This document shows positions 44,901 through 53,794 of a stretch of 64,000 bases of DNA, piece after piece. The position numbers and the translations under genes were made by a program. The notes under the pieces were generated by a model, which was not told the DNA's origin, did not search any database, and saw only the letters and a list, made by a program, of their open reading frames with translations. The stretch is taken from NCBI GenBank assembly GCA_951394405.1, contig OX596334.1:372001-436000 (forward strand). Direction: 5' to 3'. Source of the stretch: Coprinellus micaceus (lineage: Eukaryota > Basidiomycota > Agaricomycetes > Agaricales > Psathyrellaceae). Position 1 is the first letter of the stretch. Each line of letters starts with the position of its first letter.

Positions 44901-46784
44901 CCGTGCAATACCAAGTCCCTTGCACCATTGAATGAAGTCGTTCCCCATGTATTCCCCTCCTTTGTCATCACGAAGTTCCTTGACCTTTGTGCCGAGCTTT
45001 CGCTCACTCTTGGCAACAAAGTCTTTGAAGGCTTGGAATGCGTCACTCTTGTGTTTCAGGAGGGCAACCTCCTTGAACCGTGAGTGGTCATCAATGAATG
45101 TGATCCAGTATCGATAGCCAATTGGTGTCTGTACAGCGAGGGGTCCATGGAGGTCCGAGTGAATCCGTCCAAGGAGCTCTGTTGAGCGATTCGCTGATAG
45201 TTTTGGGAATGGATCCCGATGTTGCTTCCCTGCAATGCAGTGTTCGCAGGTGTCGTTGAGTTCCGTGCCCTCTTTCACCAGGATGCCAGTGGCCAAGTCT
45301 TGGCGCATAAGCGTCTCCAGACGATCCTTCCCAATGTGCCCTAACCTCTGATGTAATAGTTCCTTCTCGATCTTGGAGATGTAGGCTGCCTCTGTTTCCG
45401 TGTTTTCGAGCGTTGTCCCATTGAGAGAGCCAACAGTTCCGTCGATGGTAGCTGTTAGGAGTAGCTCGCCATTCTTGAAGAAGTCAAGCGAGTCTCCTTC
45501 AATTACGACGCGCATTTTGCTCTTCTTAACAACGGAGAGGATCGAGAATAGGTTATTGCGAAGTGCGGGAACATATAGTACATCGTTGAATATCACAGTT
45601 TGGCCAACCTTTCCGTATATACGAGGCGTGAAACGTACTTCCCCCTTTCCTGTAGCCCAGACGATCTCGTTGTTGGCGAGAGACACAGCAATTTTCACTG
45701 CAACCATGTTACGGATCCACTTGCGATTGGGTGTCATATGTGAGGTTGCACCTGAGTCTGGGTTCCAGGAAGTATTAGTGGGGTTGTTACGAGCTCGACG
45801 GATAAGGGGACTTGCGATGTGGGCAACACTGGCCATCATGACGCTCTCCTCAGCAGTCGCTGCTGTGGTAGGTGTCTCCGCGATCTTGGCCTTCTGGGAG
45901 TTCTGGACGCGGCAGTCCTTGTCCTCATGCGTGTTCTGCCAACCGTGGACCTTGCACCTGTACTTCGCCTTCTTCTTCGGGGCAGCTGTGGCTACCTGAA
46001 GAGCGGCGGACGTCCCCTCAGCAAGCTGAGTGTTGCGAGCGAGGGAGTCGGCCTTGCGAAGGTGATCGAGGACTTCAAGGGGATTGTCGTCCCCAGTGGA
46101 GATGTGGTTGAGCGTATTGCGGAGGATGGTGTCATCCTTGCCAAGACCAATGGGGATCATGCTGATTGCAAGATCGCGCGCGAGATGAGCAGCCGTGTAT
46201 CCTTCCTCGAAAGCAGAGGGCGTAAGGAGTTCATGTGCTCCCCGACTGGTGGATTGAATTGTCGTTGTTGCTCCGTCCGATGTCGTTTGGGAGGAGATGG
46301 TGACGGTCTGTGTTGTCTCTGGAAGGTATTCTGCTCCTTGCGGGAGGAGCGCAGTGAGACGTGAGGCGTGTGCCATGCAACGCGATCCGAAGTCGGAGTA
46401 GGTCTCCTTCTCGAAACCCGAGGACCTCATTCGGAGTGCCATCATCTCCTGAAGGACACTGATGCGAGAGCCAGAAGTCTTGGGCTGGTAGGTTTCCAAG
46501 AGCTTCTCCCAGATAGCAGCGATGTCGGTGACTTGGATGCCAGAGAGGACGGTCTCGAGTTGGGAGTGGTCGAGAGTAGACCGGACGTAGCCGATGAGCT
46601 TGGAGCGGCGACTGGCATAGTCGGACTTGACCTTGTCGTCGGCATTGCTCCCAGGTTTTTTCTCTTCCCCAGTGAGGATGCCGTAGGCGTTGAGGTCGAA
46701 GGCCTTGTTCTCGACAGTGAACTTCCACTGTTGCACAGTGTAGGCCGTGAGCATGATGGGCGAGGACGTAGTGGTAGAGTCCAT
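41958..46784 (-). CDS. Copia gag-pol polyprotein
   Basis: A single 1608-codon frame from MDSTTTSSPIM (46784); the frame is open 35 codons further up to 46889. In order: Ty1/copia gag (WEKLLETYQPKTSGSR, about residues 10-280) with a C/H cluster YRCKVHGW...THEDKDC rather than a standard CCHC knuckle; aspartic protease DSGATSH (about 345); integrase with HQRLGH...CEHC zinc site and DLHGPL, FIDDHSRF, NGVSERLNRT catalytic region (about 480-720); a Pro-rich and acidic linker; reverse transcriptase with ARLVAKGYSQ, IDVDNAYLNG and VFVDDITI (about 1090-1340); RNase H with SDADHAG and SSTEAEY (about 1450-1590), ending DIFTKPLPKP. No stop or shift interrupts it. Needed for reverse transcription and integration in virus-like particles. 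Confidence 0.95.
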   Translation of the reverse strand: MDSTTTSSPIMLTAYTVQQWKFTVENKAFDLNAYGILTGEEKKPGSNADDKVKSDYASRRSKLIGYVRSTLDHSQLETVLSGIQVTDIAAIWEKLLETYQPKTSGSRISVLQEMMALRMRSSGFEKETYSDFGSRCMAHASRLTALLPQGAEYLPETTQTVTISSQTTSDGATTTIQSTSRGAHELLTPSAFEEGYTAAHLARDLAISMIPIGLGKDDTILRNTLNHISTGDDNPLEVLDHLRKADSLARNTQLAEGTSAALQVATAAPKKKAKYRCKVHGWQNTHEDKDCRVQNSQKAKIAETPTTAATAEESVMMASVAHIASPLIRRARNNPTNTSWNPDSGATSHMTPNRKWIRNMVAVKIAVSLANNEIVWATGKGEVRFTPRIYGKVGQTVIFNDVLYVPALRNNLFSILSVVKKSKMRVVIEGDSLDFFKNGELLLTATIDGTVGSLNGTTLENTETEAAYISKIEKELLHQRLGHIGKDRLETLMRQDLATGILVKEGTELNDTCEHCIAGKQHRDPFPKLSANRSTELLGRIHSDLHGPLAVQTPIGYRYWITFIDDHSRFKEVALLKHKSDAFQAFKDFVAKSERKLGTKVKELRDDKGGEYMGNDFIQWCKGLGIARQHTVKATPQQNGVSERLNRTLTEGVIAMLNQARLPMMFWGAAVLYYTDILNATPSSTLSNTTSYEVWHKAKPDLSMHRVFGCRVYVHVLRKDRKNLQSHTEPCVFIGFEPGYKGWKCYNPVTKKITISRDVIFAESTFPGLSTVGNEQAYTPIGIRDIWPDADLEPENPPLAPPHAPIAPPPPPHDHPDDGSDESDNDDDGDQAAPRTPERPPKTEPKTPATQQPSVHPSIPPTPRKRDPSSTPSTKQLLPIPALFPGLPAPAEDGPMFPELPPPAPVAPPAPAQKRTRPPPPPPRESIPRKAKVPKAPPLVAQSSRPVRKTATTVKDYQLASGKGRRGTIPVARREGGEQVADRGGAQRNNQLPETEDEDEDEDDDEDDEPVQPIAAEDFDLDDEPVDMEDALRATSILDSLISLYHVPLEETLTLNQGMEMAFYMAQDKALGAATRRPGDAPRTHWEAFAGPDGEHWQTAAQVEIDALTTNGTWELVELPEGRKVVGSRWVFLIKRKADGTIDRYKARLVAKGYSQMPGVDYDQTWAPASRLTSIRAIFAQAAMEGHFIETIDVDNAYLNGTIEEQYEVYMEQAPGFEIKNPDSKGRRWVCRLKKGLYGLKQSGRLWYQKLASELEAIGFTQIKSDPAIYVWEMDGTRIVVPVFVDDITITSKSQEKIQWLKDSLAKVFKIKDLGPTSYLLGIKVDYDRENRVMRLSQTQYILDMLARFKMEDCYPVGTPMDPGSGATLTKYIPNKADDEMMKNVPYMNAIGALIYLMIATRPDIAYAVAKLAQYNSNPGPMHWKAVKHLFRYLKGTKDLKLTYRNNGSKMSSELFQAYSDADHAGCLDTRRSTSGFVIKMGSGAVSWSAKKQSTVADSSTEAEYVSASSAGRDIIWMRTLLKELGHDVSTPSPLMVDNQSALKVLRNPELHSRMKHIDIKMHWIRDAIKRGDITVHFLSTTDMIADIFTKPLPKPAVERHRLALGLE

Positions 46785-47360
46785 GATGGTAGGTGATGAA
46801 GAATGGGAGAGGATAAAATGATAGGTACGAAACGATAAGAGATAGGTGATAGGTAAAGTGCCCGTGATTTTGTAGGTAAAACGGACCAATACGTAGATAT
46901 CCTAAAAAGGAGTTGAAGTTTTACACTAAGATCCGCAGAGGGAACCCCGCTGTCACTTTGAGTACCGGTTACTGAAAGCGTTTGGATGGAGGGAGCGCTA
47001 CTGTTGCGTCGTTTCCCCAGTCCAACCGAATCAGGCCTCTCAAAGAAGGATCACTACTCTAATTCCGCAGACGGTAAGCGTCTGTGGACTTCCTGATAGC
47101 TTCTTTCCCGTAGTGGGAACGCTTGCCGCGGGGTAGAAGGTGGTAATGGAAGTTGATATGTACTCCTGAGTATCAGGAGGGGTAGTGAAATGTAAGTAGC
47201 GAAACGTAAATAGCGAAAGTGAAGATAGTGAAAATGTGAAGGGAGATAGGCTTCAGGTGGAGATATCACACGAGAAGAGGCCGTAGGCTATGGGCGATCG
47301 AGGGGCAGTGGAGCGGTTACCGCGGTGTCTGATAACGGATGGCGTGATCAGAGGAGCCCG

Positions 47361-47371
47361 GGGCTCATAAC
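47361..47371 (-). other. Copia primer-binding site, half-tRNA-iMet type
   Basis: The plus strand reads GGGCTCATAAC, identical to the anticodon stem-loop of fungal initiator tRNA-Met (CAT anticodon), one base from the 5' LTR. Copia of Drosophila is known to use such an internal tRNA-iMet primer instead of the 3' end. Confidence 0.65.
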
Positions 47372-47372
47372 T

Positions 47373-47755
47373 TGTAGAACGATGCAAGTATGACCCACTG
47401 TAAGTGGGGAGAGTTCGATGTTAGATTGAAAGTAAGTAGAGTATACAAGATACGCACCTGTAAGTGGGGAGAGTTCGATGGGAACTCACCCACTTACAGT
47501 GTGGACTATATACTGTGGAGAACAATAGATAACCTATATGCGGAACAATAAGAAAGAACAATAGACGTTCCATAAGTAGAGAACAATAGCAGTGAATGGA
47601 GATAAGGTGGAGATAAGAGAACAATAAGTGCGAGTATAATGGGAATAATACAAGGTGGTTGTTGTTCTCTGTAGAACAATAGAAGATAAGTAAAACGTTC
47701 GAAATAGAGGTATTCTTTGTAGAGATAGAGTTGACATGAGCATTGTCTTCCAACA
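47373..47755 (-). repeat. Copia 5' LTR (right)
   Basis: 383 bp, identical by eye to 41548-41930. Confidence 0.93.
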
Positions 47756-48406
47756 CGAACCCCATATCTGGTTGCGGTAGTCGAAGTTGCGGAGCTTGAT
47801 ATGGGCGGCGCGGATGGCGAGGCGGACTTCGTCGATGTACTTTTCGACTAGTTCGATCCAGTGTTTGTATCGGAAGAGGGCGGTTTCGCGGTAGGAAGTG
47901 AGGGCGGTGCAGTACTCGTCGTGGTGGTTGGGGTTTAGCCCTTGGATGTGGTGGTAGTCGTTGTGGATGGCCTTGACGGTCTTGAACCATTCCTCGGCCT
48001 TGTCCGCGTTCTCCATCCAAACCGTCCATTCGGGGCGTCCTCCAGAGCTGGCGCAGGTGACTAGTGTCGCGATTTTTCCTGCTTGCTTTACTACTTCTTC
48101 GTACGTTGCTATTCCTGCAATCTGCTCTTCGGCGGTGACGATTTCGTCGTCGGTGAAGGCGGTGCGCAGGTCGAAAGGGTGGCGAGAGGCGAGGGGGAAG
48201 GAGCGTGCAGGGAGGCGGACGACGTCCGGGGCGATGAGGACGGTGGTGGCCTTTCTTTTGTTGACGGTGGGGGCTTGGTCGTAGACAGCGATATCGGAGG
48301 CGGGGTCGGTGGAGACAGTAGAGAGGGAGGAGGAGACAGAAACTGGAGTGGTGTTGTAGACGGGGGTGGCAGTGTAGACGGTGGAGGGGGCGGAAGTGGA
48401 GACCAT
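47756..48406 (-). pseudogene. 5' part of gypsy third ORF, split by copia
   Basis: Starts MVSTSAPSTVYTATPVY at 48406, 96 bp past the end of pol, with a Ser/Thr-rich N-terminus (about residues 1-45), then a predicted helical middle (FTDDEIVTAEEQIAG, NADKAEEWFKTVKAIH, WIELVEKYIDEVRLAIRAAH) and is cut after NQIWG by the copia LTR at the target site CGAAC (47756-47760). The frame continues at 41547. The whole would be 326 aa. I know no standard gypsy product of this kind after integrase; a second gag-like or nucleic-acid-binding protein is possible because of the C-terminal zinc clusters. Confidence 0.75.
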
Positions 48407-48502
48407 TTCAAAGATTTTTTTTTGAAAAAGAGAAAGGGTTTGGTGAAGACGTTTTTCTGGTGGTGAGGATGGCTAGTGAGCAGGATTTGGTTTGGCTAAT
48501 CG

Positions 48503-51500
48503 TCACAGTTTGTTGTCCTTCTTATACTTGTTTAGAAGGTCTGGAGCGTGCTCTAGATCATTTTCTTCCGTCCATTGAGTTTCGTCGTAACCAAGCCATT
48601 TGATCAGATATTCGATGCTTCCATCACGATTGACACGGTGGTTGATGATTCCTTCGATTTCGTATTCTTCTTCCCCTTCTATTTCTTCTGGTGGTGGTTC
48701 TGGATGCGATGGACCGTGGGTGTCGTTGGTTTTGTATGGAGCAAGAAGCGAGACGTGAAATACGTTGTGAATTTTCCATTTGGCAGGGAGTTCGAGTCGG
48801 TAGGCGCGAAGTCCGATCGTTTCGATGATTTTGAATGGTCCTAGTCGTTTGGGTGACATTTTCTTTGATTTGTATGGGAGTTTTAGGTTTCTTGCGTCTA
48901 ACCATACTTTGTCGCCTTTTTCGAATGGCGTCCACGTAGTGTCCGTTCGTTCGATCATTCGGTTTCTTGCAAGCTCGTGGGCTGCGAGCGCTTCATTCCT
49001 GATACGTTCCAGATCTTCGAATCGTTCCTTGTTTGCGGGGAAGTTGGTTTCGTCGAACGCTTCTGGGAGTGCTCGGGGTTGTGTTCCCATGATGAGTTCG
49101 AATGGGGTATTCGTTCTGTCAGCGTGGGTGCGAGAGTTATGGGTAAACTGGAGAATGGGTAATGCTCGGTTCCAAGTCATCGGGTTGGCGGAGCAATAGA
49201 TGGCGAGATAGGCTTCTATTTCTTGGTTGACACGTTCAGTTCCTCCATCGGTCTGAGGATGAAAGGCGGTTGATAGGGCGGAGTCGATTTTTAGATGTTC
49301 GAGAACATCGCGGAAGGTTTTAGCGGCGAATTGGGGTCCTCTGTCGGAGATAAGTTTGTCTGGGAGGCCATAGTGTGCGAAAACCCTGCGGATAAACGCT
49401 TCCGTGGTTTGTTCTGCGGTAATTGTTTTGTTGCAAGGTTCGAGAATTACCCCCTTCGTAAGACCATGGTCTACCACGACCATGATAGAGTCATATCCAT
49501 CTGAGCGTGGTAAGTCGGTGATAAAATCGATGGATAGTTGGGTGAACGGGCGGGCTGATTCAGGTGCGGTTATGGGGAGTAGACTCGGTTTGACAGGTTG
49601 GCGGTTGATCTTGAACTGTTGGCATTCTGCGCAACCGTTTACGTAGGCTTTGATGAATTTACGCATTCCGGGCCACCAGTAGGTCTTCCTGATTGCGTTG
49701 AAAGTCCCTAGTTCCCCTGGATGTCCGATGGTCGGGGAGTCGTGGTGTGATCGCACTATTTCCCTTCGAAGATCGATGTCATTAGGGATGTACGCCTTGC
49801 CTTTTCGGAATAGCATGTGTTTCCCATCCTTCGTTTCCACCGTCCAATCTTCTAAGTCGTTTTGCAACTCAGAGAAACCTTCTTCTAGTAATAGTTTCAG
49901 GGCGTCTCCGGCTTCTTGGTCGAGATTTTCCGAATCTAGGATTTGCTTTTGTAAGGCGGTGTCGATCAGGTTGACGAACAGGTCCGGTGGGAGTACGATT
50001 ACTTCTTCTTGTTTTCCGTCGTCTTGGCAAAGATCGGGTCGTCTTGACAGAGCATCAGATTGATACATCTTTGTTCCGGGTTGATGTTTCAGTTCGATGT
50101 TGTACTCGGTCAAGGTGAGAAATGCACGAGCTTGTCGGGGACTGAGTTTTTGCGGTTTTTTCCAGTACGTTAGGTTCTGATGGTCGGAATAGACGGTTAT
50201 CGGGAAGGGAGATCCGAAAACGAATGGTCTCCATTCGAGCAATGCTCTTAGGATGGCAAGGAGTTCTCTGTCGTAGATTTGGTAGTTTCGTTCGGCGGAA
50301 CTGAACGTTTGTGATAGGAAGCAGACCGGGTGTCTTTTTCCGTCTTCTCCGAGTTGAGTTAGGACAGCTCCGGATGCGTGTTTTGATGCGTCAGCTTCGA
50401 TTTGGTAGGCTTTTTCTGGATTTGGTAGCAGGAGGACCGGGTAAGAGGTGAATCTAGTTTTCAGCTCTTGAAAGGCTCGTTCGCATTCGTCGGTCCAAAT
50501 GAAGGGGACGTCTTTTCCTTGTAAAGCGTGCAGAGGCGTTGCGATTCTGGAGTAGTTTTTGATAAATCTGCGATAGAAGTTTCCAAATCCTAAGAATGAT
50601 CGCAGTTGTTTCAAATCTTCTGGGGTCGGCCACTTGGCGAGGCCAGCGATCTTGACGGGGTCCATACGAAGTTGTCCACGTCCGATAATAAACCCGAGAA
50701 AATCTACTTCTTCTTGTTCGAATGCGCACTTCTTGATGTTGCATGGTAGCTTGGCTTTGTCGATTCGTTCTAAAGTGCGTAATGTGTCTTGTCTGCATTT
50801 TTCTATAGTGTCCCCAGCGGCAAGGACGTCGTCGACGTAACCATCCACCAAGGCCGGTTCGGAGATTTCATCTGGTTGTTGCAGAGCATCATCCATCATA
50901 CGTTGGAAGGTGGGCGGAGAATTCTTGAGCCCATAAAACATTACGGTTGGTTCGAATAGTCCTCTGGGTGTTCTGAATGCCGCCTTCCATTCATCTCCTT
51001 CCTTGATGCGGACGTTGTTGAATCCCCATCTTAGATCGATCTTTGAGAAGTATTTTGCTTTTTGGTACTTCTTCAACAGGTCGTCTACCAGAGGGAGTGG
51101 ATATGCGTCGGCGATAGTCCAGTCGTTGAGATAACGGTAGTCTTGGCATAGTCGGAGTTTTTCTTCTTTCTTGGATACAAAAAAGACGGGGGATGCCATA
51201 GCTGATTTGGATGGTCTGATTCGTCCTAATCTTAGATTTTCTTCGACAAATCGGTTGACTTCTGCTTCTTGAGCCGGCGATAGAGAGTAGGCGGGAAATC
51301 TCTTGGGGATAAAACCTTCTTTGAGATCGATGGCGTGGTCGAATTCCCTTTTGGGAGGGAATTTTTCGGCGGTTTCTGGACGAAAGAGGTGGAGATATTT
51401 GTGGTAGACTTTGGGGACGCGTTCCTCGAGGGGTCTTTCGTCTTCCTCCTCTAGGTGATGTTCTTTGGCTAGGCGTTGAGAAATTGTTGTTTTGAGGTTG

Positions 51501-52021
51501 ATCCATACAACATTTTCTTCGTCGGAGTGATCTTCTAAAATACAGATAGTGTCGATCTGTATGGTTGGTTCAGGTTCTTCGGGGATTCTTGAGGTTTCTG
51601 GGAGGTTCGATCTCCAGGTCTCGGTGGAGTTAAGGTTTAGAGAACGCCATGTTAACGTTCCCAGTCGCCAGTCGATAATCGGATTTTCTTGTTGTAACCA
51701 AGGGAACCCTAAGATCAGAGTTTGTTTTCCAAGTCGGCAGACATAGAGTCGGTGAGTTCTGGTTCGGTTGTCGATAGTGATAGGAAGCTGGATATAACGG
51801 GAGATAGTGCCGTGTTTGTTGAGTGTGCCGTCTACGTTTTTGGCCTTCATGGGGAATCGAAGCGGAATAGTGGGAATTCGATGGTGTTCGACGAAGCGGG
51901 GGTCAATAAATTTTCCTCCTGCTCCGCAGTCGATGAGTGCTTGGGTGCAAATTTTTCGAGTAGAGTTGTTGATGGTGACGGGGATATGCATGCTGAGATT
52001 TTCAACGTTGGCGACGAGCAT
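48503..52021 (-). CDS. Gypsy pol polyprotein with chromodomain
   Basis: 1172 codons from the first Met (52021); the frame is open up to 52093 and overlaps the end of gag by 22 nt, so pol is probably reached by a -1 shift at TTTTTAG. Domains in order: protease LIDCGAGGKF (about 30); reverse transcriptase with FSKIDLRWGFNNVRI and VDGYVDDVLAAGD (about 230-420); RNase H with EADASKHASG (about 540-660); integrase with HHCC zinc site (HHDSPTIGHPGELGT, CAECQQFK) and the D,D-35-E core starting SIDFITDLP (about 745-1000); and a C-terminal chromodomain EYEIEGIINHR...YLIKWLGYDETQWTEEN (about 1115-1165) that in chromoviruses guides integration to chromatin marks. No interruption seen. Confidence 0.93.
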   Translation of the reverse strand: MLVANVENLSMHIPVTINNSTRKICTQALIDCGAGGKFIDPRFVEHHRIPTIPLRFPMKAKNVDGTLNKHGTISRYIQLPITIDNRTRTHRLYVCRLGKQTLILGFPWLQQENPIIDWRLGTLTWRSLNLNSTETWRSNLPETSRIPEEPEPTIQIDTICILEDHSDEENVVWINLKTTISQRLAKEHHLEEEDERPLEERVPKVYHKYLHLFRPETAEKFPPKREFDHAIDLKEGFIPKRFPAYSLSPAQEAEVNRFVEENLRLGRIRPSKSAMASPVFFVSKKEEKLRLCQDYRYLNDWTIADAYPLPLVDDLLKKYQKAKYFSKIDLRWGFNNVRIKEGDEWKAAFRTPRGLFEPTVMFYGLKNSPPTFQRMMDDALQQPDEISEPALVDGYVDDVLAAGDTIEKCRQDTLRTLERIDKAKLPCNIKKCAFEQEEVDFLGFIIGRGQLRMDPVKIAGLAKWPTPEDLKQLRSFLGFGNFYRRFIKNYSRIATPLHALQGKDVPFIWTDECERAFQELKTRFTSYPVLLLPNPEKAYQIEADASKHASGAVLTQLGEDGKRHPVCFLSQTFSSAERNYQIYDRELLAILRALLEWRPFVFGSPFPITVYSDHQNLTYWKKPQKLSPRQARAFLTLTEYNIELKHQPGTKMYQSDALSRRPDLCQDDGKQEEVIVLPPDLFVNLIDTALQKQILDSENLDQEAGDALKLLLEEGFSELQNDLEDWTVETKDGKHMLFRKGKAYIPNDIDLRREIVRSHHDSPTIGHPGELGTFNAIRKTYWWPGMRKFIKAYVNGCAECQQFKINRQPVKPSLLPITAPESARPFTQLSIDFITDLPRSDGYDSIMVVVDHGLTKGVILEPCNKTITAEQTTEAFIRRVFAHYGLPDKLISDRGPQFAAKTFRDVLEHLKIDSALSTAFHPQTDGGTERVNQEIEAYLAIYCSANPMTWNRALPILQFTHNSRTHADRTNTPFELIMGTQPRALPEAFDETNFPANKERFEDLERIRNEALAAHELARNRMIERTDTTWTPFEKGDKVWLDARNLKLPYKSKKMSPKRLGPFKIIETIGLRAYRLELPAKWKIHNVFHVSLLAPYKTNDTHGPSHPEPPPEEIEGEEEYEIEGIINHRVNRDGSIEYLIKWLGYDETQWTEENDLEHAPDLLNKYKKDNKL

Positions 52022-52071
52022 AGATCGGATGCAGAGAGTAGGAGAGATTGTCGTCGCGAGATCCTCCTTAT

Positions 52072-53031
52072 CTAAAAATCCTTCATGTCGAGTTTAGCGA
52101 ATGTGTCGATGATTTCTTTCTCTTCTTCTCCAGTGTACTGGGTGAAAAGAGTGCGGATGGACCTTGCCGCGTCTTGGATAGACAGTTTTTGGACGGGAGC
52201 GGAAGGTCTGTAAGGTCGATTGGAGCGGTAGTTGTTAAAAGAGTTATTTTGCTTGGGCGACCTGCAATCTCTGGCAAAATGTCCCGGTTTTTTGCAGTTG
52301 AAACAGGCTTTGTTCCTGAGAAGTTCCAGTCTTTCGTCGGTGGCGATGGCATCTACGTCCATAGCGTTCGGATCTCTGGCGGGTCGTCGGTTTTGTTGGT
52401 TGCTGGAGTTGGCGAAAGTAACAAAAGTGCTACCCGGATATCTTCGTCCTTGTTTGATCGCCTTGGACATTCGATAAGCTCTATCTTGAGCGATTGCAGC
52501 ATCTACCCATTCTTCGAACAAAGTCGGTTGGGTTCTTTCTCCAGCAAGTTTGACAACCAGTTTGAGGTTTAACGCCTTTTTGAGATAGTGCAGAGCTTCT
52601 TGATTATTGTTGATGAGAGAAACGCCGGCGAGGGCAGCGAGGTGGCGGAAGCGAGTAATTAAAGTGTCTGCGGTTTCTCCAGGTTGCTGTTTGAGATTGT
52701 CGAGTTCCCAATGGGCGTCTTCCTGAACGTTCGTCTTCTCGAATGCTTTCTTGAAGTCTTTCCAAAAGTCATCATATTTGACTTCTGCGGCATCGAGTTT
52801 CTTTGAAGCGATATAGGTCCTCCTCCAGATCTCCGCTTCGCCAGAGTCTAGCTTGGATAGAACAAAGGTGATCTTCCTCTTTTCTTTGTCTTCGTATTGA
52901 TCGGCGTAATAAGAGAAGTAGAGAGAAAGGGAGTCTTCGAAGGTTCGAAAGTCTTTTCTGGATCCATCGTAGGATCTGACGCTGATTTTGGAGCTGGGCT
53001 CATTGTTGATAGTGACGATTTTGTCTGTCAT
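52072..53031 (-). CDS. Gypsy gag
   Basis: 319 codons from the first ATG (MTDKIVTINNEPSSKISVRS), with a capsid-like region (DFWKDFKKAFEKTNVQEDA, LITRFRHLAALAG) and one CCHC zinc knuckle CFNCKKPGHFARDC (about residue 235), ending MKDF. The same frame is open without any stop, and without any ATG, another 250 codons upstream, right up to the TAA that ends the 5' LTR; that part is rich in Glu, Arg, Lys and Gln (ERKEERRAQVTAQYITRK) and looks coiled-coil. Translation may therefore begin upstream at a non-ATG codon, or the region may be an untranslated remnant. Confidence 0.9.
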   Translation of the reverse strand: MTDKIVTINNEPSSKISVRSYDGSRKDFRTFEDSLSLYFSYYADQYEDKEKRKITFVLSKLDSGEAEIWRRTYIASKKLDAAEVKYDDFWKDFKKAFEKTNVQEDAHWELDNLKQQPGETADTLITRFRHLAALAGVSLINNNQEALHYLKKALNLKLVVKLAGERTQPTLFEEWVDAAIAQDRAYRMSKAIKQGRRYPGSTFVTFANSSNQQNRRPARDPNAMDVDAIATDERLELLRNKACFNCKKPGHFARDCRSPKQNNSFNNYRSNRPYRPSAPVQKLSIQDAARSIRTLFTQYTGEEEKEIIDTFAKLDMKDF

Positions 53032-53782
53032 ATTGATATCTTCGTTTGCGGTTTCGGGTTTCTTGTCGTTTTCTGGTGGAGTCGAAATTTCTTTTTCTTC
53101 CTTGATAGGTTCGGCGGGTAGTGGAACGACTGGTGTTCTGGGGGTTTCTGGGCGAGATCCTGGTCTGGATCCTTTTCTTGATCCGGGAAAGCTTTTGATA
53201 GGTCGAGGAGTTTCTGGGCCTGGGCGGGAGTTTGAAGCGTCTTGGGTAGCGGCTAGCTTTCTGGTAAGCTCTTCTGCCTGTGTTTCTTTGTTCTGTCGGT
53301 CTTGATCACGTCGTTTCTGAAACGCTGATTCTTCTTCCCTAGTTTTCCTTAACTCTTCTTCGTATTTTTCCTGTAGTTCTCGGGCTTCGACTCCGGCAGC
53401 TTCGATTTCTAGTTTCCTGGTGATGTATTGAGCAGTTACTTGTGCTCGTCGTTCTTCCTTTCGCTCTCGACGGAGTCTTTGGGTAAAGGCAGTTTCTGTT
53501 TCTTGATGTTCGTCTTCGAGAGCTGGTAAGCGGGTTTCGAGATCAGACGGATCTACTGAGGGGTATAGGAGTCGATGTGGGCAGGGTTGATAGATGCAGG
53601 CTGTCCAACTGTCTTCTTTTTGAGTGGTAGTGTCTGCCCAGTAGTCGAGTAGGGCTCCGGAGTCGTAGGTATGTGGGTAAGGCTTGCACTGTTGGTCTGG
53701 CGAAGGTGGAGTTCCCGGTCGATTTGGTGAATCCGTTGTGTCTATTTCCTGGCCGCGCTTGAAGCAAGGGCGGCGTTTGTTG

Positions 53783-53792
53783 AGCTTGTTAT
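53783..53792 (-). other. Gypsy primer-binding region, possible self-priming site
   Basis: Minus strand ATAACAAGCT begins two bases after the 5' LTR. It is exactly complementary to AGCTTGTTAT at 54188-54179 inside the LTR, which lies about 33 nt downstream of a TATATATA box, where the transcript should start. No TGG-starting tRNA primer site is present. Confidence 0.55.
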
Positions 53793-53794
53793 TC

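Larger units (their letters stand above)
41548..47755 (-). mobile_element. Ty1/copia LTR retrotransposon, complete, nested in gypsy
   Basis: 383-bp LTRs at 41548-41930 and 47373-47755, identical by eye, with TGTAGAACG...TTCCAACA ends and a perfect 5-bp target duplication CGAAC (41543-41547 and 47756-47760). Transcribed on the minus strand. Next to the 5' LTR on the minus strand GTTATGAGCCC (47371-47361) is complementary to the anticodon arm of initiator tRNA-Met; the polypurine tract TGAGGGGGTG (41940-41931) abuts the 3' LTR. One uninterrupted gag-pol frame of 1608 codons has integrase before RT, the copia order. Identical LTRs and an open frame suggest a very recent and possibly still mobile copy. 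Confidence 0.95.

Noticed and set aside
47534..48406. 290-codon frame running from the gypsy third ORF into the copia LTR
   Set aside because: The last 75 codons are LTR sequence read by chance; the true continuation is at 41547 beyond the copia element.
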